From contig LSSG01000062.1 in assembly GCA_001595915.1 (NCBI GenBank), positions 1 through 38,990 of the forward strand: a DNA stretch of 38,990 nucleotides, written 5' to 3'. This document shows positions 10,017 to 17,764 of this stretch, piece by piece (positions within the stretch are counted from its first letter, which is position 1; each line of letters opens with the position of its first letter). The notes under the pieces are model-generated. The model was given only the letters and a program-made list of their open reading frames with translations. It was not told the DNA's origin and did no database searches. This DNA comes from Thermoplasmatales archaeon SG8-52-3 (GTDB taxonomy: Archaea; Thermoplasmatota; E2; DHVEG-1). The position numbers were made by a program, and so were the translations under genes.

Positions 10017-12851
10017 TTGAAAGTTATATTTACAATATTATTTACGATTTGTATTATACTCCCAAGTATTTCTAATTCTGCCTTTACAATAGATGAATTT
10101 ACCATAGAAAATGAAAAAATAGTTGGAAAAATTAATAGAGAAATTGAAATTCAAGCAGAATCTGATTATTATATCAAATTTAATTTTAATAATTTAACTT
10201 TAGAAGATCAAAATATTACATCCTATACAAATGGTTTATCTGAAAAGGTAAAGGAGGCAATTGCTAAATCACCAAAATGGATACAAAGAAGACTTTCAAG
10301 ACAGTTTCATGAAATTGATGGGGAAGAATATGCAGATTTAATTCTTGATATAAATAAAAAATATATTGATGAAATCGCTTTCTCAATAGCTTGTTCTTCC
10401 ATTAATAACGTTCCACCAGTTAATATAATCAAAGATAATGTAATGATTTTATATGAGAATGATAAATGGATCAAATATGCAGATATTGTTGATTATGATG
10501 ATGGAAATGGTAACTATTATTCTACAATAAAATACAGGGTCCTTGAAAATGAAATTGAAAAAGAATTTGAATATCCTTCTGAAATCTATTATTGGTATGT
10601 TGTTCATCCCGAAATAGCTAGTGAAAATGCTGAATATATTTATGATGAATTTTGGAGAAGTTATCTATTTAATCATAATGATATAGGTTATCCTCTTCTT
10701 AAAGAAAAACTTTTAGAGATAGAGTTTCTATGGGATTGTAAATCTTATTCTCAATATGGTCAGCGTCTATGGACAGAAAGCATCAGAAATCATCCAACAG
10801 CAATAGAAGCAATAAGTTACTGGATCGGTAAAACAGTTCCTGCACAAGCAATTGGTGATAGACCAGGTCAACCAATAATTATTGCTCATGAACATAATGG
10901 ATGGTGTGGAGAGCTTCAGAAATTAGCAGTTGCTGCTCAAAGAACTTCTCTTATACCCTCTGTTGCAGTTTCAAATATTGGAGAGGATCATGCTTGGCGT
11001 GAGTTCTATGAAAGAGGATGGCATCAGAATGATAATTGGTGGTCTGATACTGGTGGAACTGTAGATATTCCAGATATTTACACTTATGGTTGGGGTAAAG
11101 ATATGTCCAGTGTTTTTGCCTGGATAGGAGATGATGGTATCTTTGAGGTTACTCCTACATATATTCATTCTGAAGATAGAAACACAATTTGTTTTGAGGT
11201 AATTGATAGATTATTAAGACCAATTGATGGTGCCAGAATTACAGTTGCAGTTTGGGGTCCAAATGATATAACCTGGTTAAAATTCAGATTTTATCAAAGA
11301 CTTGAAAGCATTTGGGATTCAATCCCACCGATATTAAGAGGAAAAATTATTGAATTTTTGTTTACCAAGATTTATGAAAAAATAGATAAGATTCCAGAAT
11401 CAGTTGATGGACCAATCTATAGTATCTGGAATTATACAAATATCGATGGAAAATGCTGCTTTGAACTGGGTACAAATCGTAGTTATATTTTTATTATACA
11501 ATATGGAAATCTAAAGAAACCATTAGGTCTTGCTAGATACAATAAAATTCGAACATTAAATGACCCAATTGATAAGACCTATAATATTTGGTTACCTTTT
11601 CTTTCTTCAAAAAAACTCAAGTATTCAGATGCTGAAATGCCAATTGGAGATGTTAACTTCAAGGTTTCATTTGATACAAAATCATATCAATTACATGAAA
11701 GTATTTTATGGATAGATGATAAAGGTTTATATGAACGGAATGGAAAAATTGAATTTTTCATTGTTGATGAAGAAAATTTCAACAAATATAAAGAGGGGAA
11801 AAATTTCAACTGCTTTAATTTTTTAAATTCTAAATACGGTGAATTTAATGTTAATGCAGAACAAAAAGATTGGTATTTTGTTTTTAAAAATAGAGCTCGT
11901 AATAGCAATGTAATTTTGAATTTTTCTTTAATAGTTGAAACACAAACATCTGAAAATAAAGTTAAAATTATATATCCTAATAAAGATATTTTTGATAATC
12001 CAATTTATAATATTGGTGATAAAATAATTGTTAATGGAATAGCAACTGATAATATTTTTATTTATATAAATGAAACTCCTTATGAAGTTTTAATTGACAA
12101 TTATGAATGGACATATGAATGGAACACATCTAATTTTGAACCTGGTGAATATTTAATTTCTGCTGATTGTCTATCTGCACTAGATGAGATTATTGTAAAA
12201 TTAATTGATAAGCAACCTCCAGAAATAATAATTGATAAGCCTTTAGATGGTGAGATTGTAGAAAAAGGGATTATTTCAATAAATGGTCATTCTTCTGATA
12301 ATCTTGAAATAGAAAAGGTTGAAGTATCACTTGATAATGGTGAATGGAAAGAGGCTAATGCGACAAATCAATGGTCTATTGATTGGAACTTAGGAAGTTA
12401 TGATATTGGAGACCATATAATTTCAGCAAGAGCAATAGATACTGCTGGAAGTATTTCAATAGTAACAATTTCACTTATAATAAATGAAAGCGGACATAAT
12501 TGGGGCCCAATTATAAATAGTTATTATCATAAACCAAATAATCCAACAAATGTAAGTAACATAATTATCTTTGCAAATGTTTCAGAAAATAGTCCATATA
12601 AAATAAAAAAAGTAGTTTTAATATGGGACAATGGAACTAAAAAAGATTCGACCAATATGTTTAGATATGCAGTTAATCCTGTACAAAAAAGACATGATGA
12701 AGATCCATTAAAAAATCAGTCAAATGATCCAATATTTGGACTGGAACTTGGACAGATTCCTACAAACACTACTATTAATTATTTTATAAAGGCATTTGAT
12801 AGTGCAAATAATACAATTGCCACTATTGAAAAATCTTTTACTGTATTTTAA
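10017..12851 (+). CDS. secreted transglutaminase-like protein with C-terminal Ig-like domains
   Basis: I choose TTG 10017 because GGGGGA (10003-10008) lies 8 nt upstream and translation then begins with a clean signal peptide (KVIFTILFTICIILPSISNS). The GTG at 9960 would put 19 odd residues before it. The 944-residue product has an N-terminal region of unknown fold, then a transglutaminase-like core. Candidate catalytic Cys297 lies in NGWCGELQ and His325 in EDHAWREFY; an acidic third residue probably falls in the TVDIPDIYTYGWGKD stretch. The C-terminal half carries Ig-like domains at ~640-733 and ~734-840 (KVEVSLDNGEWKEA, AIDTAGS) and a last beta domain. Family members are often peptide-cleaving or cross-linking enzymes acting outside the cell. 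It lacks the IPR tail. Confidence 0.82.
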   Translation: MKVIFTILFTICIILPSISNSAFTIDEFTIENEKIVGKINREIEIQAESDYYIKFNFNNLTLEDQNITSYTNGLSEKVKEAIAKSPKWIQRRLSRQFHEIDGEEYADLILDINKKYIDEIAFSIACSSINNVPPVNIIKDNVMILYENDKWIKYADIVDYDDGNGNYYSTIKYRVLENEIEKEFEYPSEIYYWYVVHPEIASENAEYIYDEFWRSYLFNHNDIGYPLLKEKLLEIEFLWDCKSYSQYGQRLWTESIRNHPTAIEAISYWIGKTVPAQAIGDRPGQPIIIAHEHNGWCGELQKLAVAAQRTSLIPSVAVSNIGEDHAWREFYERGWHQNDNWWSDTGGTVDIPDIYTYGWGKDMSSVFAWIGDDGIFEVTPTYIHSEDRNTICFEVIDRLLRPIDGARITVAVWGPNDITWLKFRFYQRLESIWDSIPPILRGKIIEFLFTKIYEKIDKIPESVDGPIYSIWNYTNIDGKCCFELGTNRSYIFIIQYGNLKKPLGLARYNKIRTLNDPIDKTYNIWLPFLSSKKLKYSDAEMPIGDVNFKVSFDTKSYQLHESILWIDDKGLYERNGKIEFFIVDEENFNKYKEGKNFNCFNFLNSKYGEFNVNAEQKDWYFVFKNRARNSNVILNFSLIVETQTSENKVKIIYPNKDIFDNPIYNIGDKIIVNGIATDNIFIYINETPYEVLIDNYEWTYEWNTSNFEPGEYLISADCLSALDEIIVKLIDKQPPEIIIDKPLDGEIVEKGIISINGHSSDNLEIEKVEVSLDNGEWKEANATNQWSIDWNLGSYDIGDHIISARAIDTAGSISIVTISLIINESGHNWGPIINSYYHKPNNPTNVSNIIIFANVSENSPYKIKKVVLIWDNGTKKDSTNMFRYAVNPVQKRHDEDPLKNQSNDPIFGLELGQIPTNTTINYFIKAFDSANNTIATIEKSFTVF

Positions 12852-12880
12852 CAATTTTTAGATAGATTTAAACAAGATAA

Positions 12881-12890
12881 AAATTTATTA
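12881..12890 (+). promoter_or_regulatory. TATA box of msrA
   Basis: AAATTTATTA lies 27-36 bp before the ATG at 12917, and no Shine-Dalgarno sequence is visible in between. This is consistent with a leaderless or near-leaderless msrA transcript. Confidence 0.35.
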
Positions 12891-12916
12891 AGAATATTTT
12901 CTTATAGAAAATTAAT

Positions 12917-13381
12917 ATGAAAAAAGCAACTTTTGGAGCAGGATGCTTCTGGGGAGTAGAAGCAAAATTTCAAAAAATAAAAGGCGTAATAAATACAAAA
13001 GTAGGATACATGGGAGGTAATTTAAAAAATCCTACATATGAAGAAGTTTGTACAGATAAAACAGGACACGCTGAGGCAATACAAATTGAATACGATAGTA
13101 AACATATTTCGTTTGAGGAATTGCTAAAAGTATTTTGGGATATTCATGATCCAACTCAAAAAAATAGGCAGGGTCCAGATGTTGGAAGGCAGTATAGAAG
13201 TGTTATATTTTATCATAATTTAGAACAAAAAAAGCTTGCAGAAAAATCAAAAAAACAAATCCAAAAAAAATATAGTAAACCAATTGCTACTGAAATCTCC
13301 CCTGTAAAAGAGTTTTATCCAGCTGAAGAATACCATCAAAAATATCTAGAAAAACAAGGTAGAGCTTCTTGTAGATTCTAG
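12917..13381 (+). CDS. msrA: peptide-methionine (S)-S-oxide reductase MsrA
   Basis: The protein reduces methionine-S-sulfoxide in proteins, using thioredoxin-type reductants in the cytoplasm. At 154 residues it is normal for the compact archaeal/bacterial form. The catalytic cysteine is Cys10 in FGAGCFWG. Other family signatures visible are VGYMGG, GHAEAIQIEYD, FWDIHDPTQ and GRQYRSVIFY. Cys152, close to the C-terminus (ASCRF), is placed to act as the resolving cysteine. No signal peptide is present. The gene converges on msrB and the two stop codons share a CTAG. A TATA box without ribosome site suggests leaderless translation. Confidence 0.97.
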   Translation: MKKATFGAGCFWGVEAKFQKIKGVINTKVGYMGGNLKNPTYEEVCTDKTGHAEAIQIEYDSKHISFEELLKVFWDIHDPTQKNRQGPDVGRQYRSVIFYHNLEQKKLAEKSKKQIQKKYSKPIATEISPVKEFYPAEEYHQKYLEKQGRASCRF

Positions 13382-13782
13382 ATTTTTTTATTTTTAAAAT
13401 TAAGACTTACAGAATTTATACAATACCTCTTACCAGTAGGTTTTGGACCATCATCAAAAACATGTCCAAGATGACTTTTACATCTTTTACATAAAACCTC
13501 AATTCGTCTCATGCCAAGACTGTTATCTTCTTTTAATTCAACACTTCCTTTATTAATTACATTCCAAAAACTTGGCCATCCTGAACCTGAATCAAACTTC
13601 ACATCTGATGAAAACAGTTCATTATTACATGCTTTACAAACATAAATTCCTTTATCCTTATTATAAACATATTTTCCGCTAAAGGGAGATTCTGTACCCT
13701 TTTTTCTTAATATGTAAAATTCCTCATCATTGAGAATTTCTTTCCATTCTTTTTCAGTTCCTGGCAATTGTTTTTTTGTCAT
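13378..13782 (-). CDS. msrB: peptide-methionine (R)-S-oxide reductase MsrB
   Basis: The protein reduces the R epimer of methionine sulfoxide and so complements the neighbouring MsrA. I start at ATG 13782 (134 aa); the in-frame GTG nine bases upstream adds only MIF. Zinc ligands are two CxxC pairs, Cys49/Cys52 and Cys98/Cys101. The catalytic Cys121 lies in GKRYCINSVSL. Other landmarks are SGSGWPSFW and SHLGHVFDDGP. The protein lacks a signal peptide, so it acts in the cytoplasm. It converges on msrA with a 4-bp overlap (13378-13381). Confidence 0.97.
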   Translation of the reverse strand: MTKKQLPGTEKEWKEILNDEEFYILRKKGTESPFSGKYVYNKDKGIYVCKACNNELFSSDVKFDSGSGWPSFWNVINKGSVELKEDNSLGMRRIEVLCKRCKSHLGHVFDDGPKPTGKRYCINSVSLNFKNKKI

Positions 13783-13862
13783 AAAAATCACTAAATATAT
13801 TCATACTTTATTTTAACCTATTTTGGTATCACAGTATTTGAAGGATAATTTTAATAATTATA

Positions 13863-16058
13863 TTATTTGAAATAAAATAATATGTATAATAATCTAAATA
13901 AATTTGGATATAGATTTTCTAATTTCAGTATTAATGGGTTTAATGAGTTTTTTTGCCGAGGAATATTAATTTCAATTTCCTCCCAAATGCTTTCAGCATC
14001 AAAAGGATCCTTTGATTTTAACCTAATAGTATAGGTTTTTTCTTCAGACCAAGAATGAGATAATAATATTGCTTCATCAGAATCATATGGACCTAACCAT
14101 CCTGTATCTGTCCCATCACCCCATTCAATATAATACCAAATACTTGCACCCTCTGGATCATTTGCTACAAATATATAATCATACAAATTATCTGGTTTAC
14201 CTGTCCTTGGACCTTCAACACTTAATTCATTTGGTGGAAAATTTGAATCCTGAATCCAAGACCAAGTATAATCACTGGTTGAATTACCAATACTATCTGT
14301 GATTGTCAACGAAACTGTGAAGTTACCTTGATTTGTATAAGTATATAATGGATTTTGCACATCAGATGTTCCACCATCACCAAAATTCCAATACCAATTA
14401 TAAGGTGGATAACCACCTAATCCATATCCATTGAATTGTATAGATTCATTGACAAGTCCATAATAAGGACCAAATGCTTCAGCTTCTAATTTTTCACCAG
14501 CTGCAAAGATATAATCTATTCCGTTGTTTGTTGGACCAGAATAACGATCAGATGAGAAAATATTTTCATTTTTATCCCAATGCTCATGAACTCCTAAACT
14601 ATCAGATAAAAATTTTCCATCATTTTCAGGGTCATAAACATTTAATGAAGGTTCTGCAGATTGATGCAAATAGTTTTGTGATCCTTCACAAGGATTTGTA
14701 CCTTCAGCATGTAAGAAATCATACATAACTGAGTCAATTGCTACAGGATCTTGTGAGAAAAATAGGCTGTTTGTCCAGTCATTATTAAATGGATACATTT
14801 GAAATTTACCAATAATTGCATGATCATTTGGTGTGGCAAAAAGACCATCACCAATATATAAAACAATTTTACCCCCAATATCTTTATGAGCAAATAAATC
14901 AGTTTGAGGTGTAGGATTTCCTAAGGTAAAAGAAAGATAATGGTATGAATGAACATTTGATACAGCTTCCATCCAAGTACCAAAAAAGTTTTTACCAGCA
15001 AGTGTAACTCCAGTATTTATCGGATGTCTTTTCAGTAATGGTATATTAATCAAATAATCAGCTTCAGCAACAATTGTTGGAAGTGTACAATATTCACAGT
15101 CACCAGCTGCAAAATATATTCTTTCACCACTTGCTATAACCTTTTCACGACCTGTTGCTCCTCCGGAAGAATCAACATAATGAACATCTGCAAATTCAGA
15201 AACTAAGGGATCTGCTGGATATTCCTCATAATAAACACGATAATAAAACCAATTTGACATTTGTCTAGATGCATCATAAACAATTATATCATCCTGTGAA
15301 ACATTTAATACATTAACAAGTTGTCTGAGTAATGCTTTTACAACTTGTGGGCTTGCATCTCTTTGGTTATCCTCACTAGTATATGAACCGCAATTGTTTA
15401 GATTGATTTTAATTGCAATCTTTTCACCCGATTGATAACCTATATCGCCGTTGCCATGCTCTTGATTGAAATATCTAAAAAGATAATCCCATGCAGAAAA
15501 CTCATCATTTTTATCAGCTAAGGTTTTTAAACCTAAAGAAAACATTTGATCAATTATAGTTTGATTGTTGTTTTGATTTTCCCACCAGTAACCATTTAAA
15601 AATTCCTCGGTTGCATTAGCATCCCAACTCCAAACTACTCTTCCAGGTTTATACCCATAAGGTTCACCAATTGGTTCTTTTGGTATTGGATCCCATCTTG
15701 AAATATTATATTCTTCTTTAGTTTCAATCACAGCATAAACATTACTAGTAATTGAAAAGATTAATACAAAGACAACCAAAATAACAGGAGCAATAGCAGC
15801 GGTTCTATATTTTGCCCTTTTAATCCACAAACCAAATCCATGAAATATTGCACTCCATAGTAGACTCCAAAAGGTAATATATCCTATTGCAACTGAAATA
15901 GACATTTGTTGACAGGGATATCTTATTCTATCCGGTCTTGGTAAAACACGAACCAGGAACCAAATAATTGCTGCAATTCCTGCCAGGTGAAATAATATAC
16001 CTTGACGATTTGATAATTCTACGAAAAAATTGGATTTATTTTTATGATGGTTTTTCAT
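13863..16058 (-). CDS. membrane-anchored DUF362-domain protein with PKD modules and C-terminal tail
   Basis: The 731-residue protein begins with three hydrophobic helices (~20-40, 53-74, 84-106), so the rest probably lies outside the membrane. Residues ~160-515 match the DUF362 family: IAIKINLNNCG, QVVKALLRQLV, DIIVYDASRQM, LPTIVAEADYLINIPLLKRH, TLAGKNFFGTW, DPVAIDSVMYDFL. A CxxC (GDCEYCTLP) is present. PKD follows at ~522-600 (YWNFGDGGTSDVQNP), then the shared module at ~604-697 (WYYIEWGDGTDTGWLGPY) and a tail beginning IPRQKN. DUF362 proteins often sit near Fe-S or anaerobic functions, but their activity is poorly defined. An exported PKD-fused form is unusual. A palindromic operator candidate lies 21 bp upstream of the ATG. 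Confidence 0.88.
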   Translation of the reverse strand: MKNHHKNKSNFFVELSNRQGILFHLAGIAAIIWFLVRVLPRPDRIRYPCQQMSISVAIGYITFWSLLWSAIFHGFGLWIKRAKYRTAAIAPVILVVFVLIFSITSNVYAVIETKEEYNISRWDPIPKEPIGEPYGYKPGRVVWSWDANATEEFLNGYWWENQNNNQTIIDQMFSLGLKTLADKNDEFSAWDYLFRYFNQEHGNGDIGYQSGEKIAIKINLNNCGSYTSEDNQRDASPQVVKALLRQLVNVLNVSQDDIIVYDASRQMSNWFYYRVYYEEYPADPLVSEFADVHYVDSSGGATGREKVIASGERIYFAAGDCEYCTLPTIVAEADYLINIPLLKRHPINTGVTLAGKNFFGTWMEAVSNVHSYHYLSFTLGNPTPQTDLFAHKDIGGKIVLYIGDGLFATPNDHAIIGKFQMYPFNNDWTNSLFFSQDPVAIDSVMYDFLHAEGTNPCEGSQNYLHQSAEPSLNVYDPENDGKFLSDSLGVHEHWDKNENIFSSDRYSGPTNNGIDYIFAAGEKLEAEAFGPYYGLVNESIQFNGYGLGGYPPYNWYWNFGDGGTSDVQNPLYTYTNQGNFTVSLTITDSIGNSTSDYTWSWIQDSNFPPNELSVEGPRTGKPDNLYDYIFVANDPEGASIWYYIEWGDGTDTGWLGPYDSDEAILLSHSWSEEKTYTIRLKSKDPFDAESIWEEIEINIPRQKNSLNPLILKLENLYPNLFRLLYILFYFK

Positions 16059-16078
16059 TTTTTAACCCCAAAAACTAG

Positions 16079-16092
16079 TTAACAATAGTTAA
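16079..16092. promoter_or_regulatory. palindromic operator candidate TTAAC-N4-GTTAA (copy 2)
   Basis: TTAACAATAGTTAA lies 21-34 bp before the DUF362 start (minus strand). A TATA-like stretch at 16097-16105 is just 4 bp further upstream. The palindrome therefore falls between the TATA box and the expected start of transcription, a typical repressor position. Confidence 0.6.
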
Positions 16093-16168
16093 TTTGTTTA
16101 TAAATTTTATTCTATTTTAATTAATATAAAATAAAAAATGTTAAAATTCATTATTAATGAAATTCATT

Positions 16169-16600
16169 CTAGCTATTCTTTTTAATTCTACCTAGATATA
16201 ATACCAAGAAAGTAATTATTGCTGCAATAATTGGTATTAAATAAATTCCAAATCCAACCATTAAACCAATTGCAGATATAACCCAGAGGCTTGCAGCAGT
16301 AGTAACACCCTTAACATCCCCTTTGCTTGCAATAATGCTACCTGCTCCAATAAAACTTATACCTGTCACGATTCCTGCAGCAATTCTTGTTGAATCAAAT
16401 GAACCTATAGTAGTATCTTCTATTAAATAAAATGACGCTATTGTAAAAAGACAAGCACCCATACAGACAAAAATATGAGTTCTCAATCCAGCAGGTTTAT
16501 GAGTTATTTCACGCTCATATCCTATCAAAGATCCTAATGCAACTGCTAATAATATTCTAAAAATCATTTCTATATCAAACCAACTAATTGGAATTTCCAT
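16169..16600 (-). CDS. MgtC/SapB-family membrane protein
   Basis: The family signature is clear: RILLAVALGSLIGYERE near the N-terminus, KPAGLRTHIFVCMGACLFTI, the RIAAGIVTGISFIGAGSII motif, and GVTTAASLWVISAIGLMVGFG. About four to five transmembrane helices are present, as in the short form of the family without the C-terminal ACT-like domain. I choose ATG 16600 (144 codons with stop) because GTGAGG lies 6 nt upstream; upstream in-frame ATG and GTG codons overlap that site. In bacteria MgtC affects survival in low magnesium by modulating ATP synthase; function in archaea is unknown. It is separated from the DUF362 gene by ~110 bp and from the ATPase gene by ~70 bp. Confidence 0.92.
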   Translation of the reverse strand: MEIPISWFDIEMIFRILLAVALGSLIGYEREITHKPAGLRTHIFVCMGACLFTIASFYLIEDTTIGSFDSTRIAAGIVTGISFIGAGSIIASKGDVKGVTTAASLWVISAIGLMVGFGIYLIPIIAAIITFLVLYLGRIKKNS

Positions 16601-16664
16601 GTGCATCCTCACGATTTATTAAATATAAATATTTATCATATATAAAACAACTTTGGAAGATATT

Positions 16665-16678
16665 TTAACTAATGTTGA
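16665..16678. promoter_or_regulatory. degenerate copy of the TTAAC-N4-GTTAA palindrome
   Basis: TTAACTAATGTTGA matches the palindrome with one mismatch. It lies 65 bp upstream of the mgtC-like start on the minus strand and overlaps the stop codon of the AAA+ gene. Its partial overlap with coding sequence and the mismatch make it a weak candidate. Confidence 0.25.
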
Positions 16679-17568
16679 TAAAAAAAGTTTTTCAAAATTT
16701 TATCTTTTAAATCAATTGCAAAATTTATATGATGCTCCTGAATCTTACTTCTTTCTAGCAAAGCTAAAGCATAAGCAATACGTAATATTGAAAATTCAAG
16801 ACTTCTATAAGATATACCTTCAATACTTTCATCAGCATTTAGAATGTAATCCTTAATTGCTTTTTTTATTGCGGGTTCTTCAATAGGATCTATACGAGTT
16901 TTTGCTGTACGAGCCCAATTTAGATATCCTTTCACAACCAAAGAATAATCTTTTGCATTTTTGCCCATAAAGCTATCTATAATATCAGAAACATACTCTG
17001 CTCTCTGCATCCTTGAGACTCTTTCTACTCTAAATGGAAAATCAAAACGATCCACTAAAGGTTGCTGAATTTTATTAATATCATTACATGAGGCAATTAC
17101 ACGAATTTCTGCTTTAAATGTCTGTCTATTCTTACCTTTAGTAATAACATACTCTCCTTCTTCCATTGTTTGCAATAGTCCATTTTGATCATTTAACGTC
17201 ATTTTGTCAAGTTCATCAGCTAAAAGAACATTGCCATTACATTGAGCAAGTAATCCTGGGTGAATTGTTCTTCCTCTTGCATCACCAACAAGACCAGTTT
17301 TAGATGTTAATTCTGAGTTTATCAGAATTCCATCCATTTTTTGTTGCCACCAACCTAAAAATTCAGATTTTCCAGTTCCAGGTCCACCACAGAGCAATAT
17401 ATGAAGTCTCATTCTCATATTTGGCCTGTCATTAGTCACCCCTAATAAAAGTGCACATTTTCTAATAAGATCCCATTGTGTTCCCACTAGATAAGGGCAA
17501 ATATGTTTTGATAGAAAATCCAGTGGATTTTCTTTTGAAATAATCTGAAAATACTCTTCAACACTCAT
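16669..17568 (-). CDS. MCM-like AAA+ ATPase lacking the N-terminal DNA-binding domain
   Basis: In 299 residues the AAA+ core is complete: Walker A GGPGTGKS (61-68), Walker B VLLADE (114-119), sensor-1 Asn162 in ASCN, and arginine finger Arg174 in LVDRFD. The order SELTSKTGLVGDA, HPGLLAQCNGNVLLADELDKM and DRFDFPFR recalls the MCM helicase subfamily. The C-terminal ISYRSLEFSILRIAYALALLERS resembles the MCM lid. Replicative MCMs are more than 600 aa with an N-terminal OB/zinc region, absent here; only ~50 residues precede Walker A. It could be a stand-alone MCM-like ATPase of archaeal or mobile-element origin. ATG 17568 is preceded by AGGT (17573-17576). Cytoplasmic; substrate unknown. Confidence 0.8.
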   Translation of the reverse strand: MSVEEYFQIISKENPLDFLSKHICPYLVGTQWDLIRKCALLLGVTNDRPNMRMRLHILLCGGPGTGKSEFLGWWQQKMDGILINSELTSKTGLVGDARGRTIHPGLLAQCNGNVLLADELDKMTLNDQNGLLQTMEEGEYVITKGKNRQTFKAEIRVIASCNDINKIQQPLVDRFDFPFRVERVSRMQRAEYVSDIIDSFMGKNAKDYSLVVKGYLNWARTAKTRIDPIEEPAIKKAIKDYILNADESIEGISYRSLEFSILRIAYALALLERSKIQEHHINFAIDLKDKILKNFFYQH

Positions 17569-17719
17569 TTTTACCTAATATCATAAAATTGATTTTAGTA
17601 TATTATAATTTTTAATTATAAAAATTTTAACTCAAATTTTAAATAATTATAAATTTTATTCAATTTCATACTATTTTTAATATTGTTTTTATATCAGTAT
17701 TTAAACAGAATGTAAAACA

Positions 17720-17731
17720 TTTAAATATTTA
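17720..17731 (+). promoter_or_regulatory. TATA-like promoter of the subtilase gene
   Basis: TTTAAATATTTA is centred ~40 bp before the ATG at 17765. The surrounding AACATTTAAATATT occurs again at about the same distance (~42 bp) before the gingipain-like gene at 26618. The GGGAGGT ribosome site is at 17752-17758, so the leader would be very short. Confidence 0.4.
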
Positions 17732-17764
17732 ATGTCTAATGTAATTGTATAGGGAGGTAACGAA

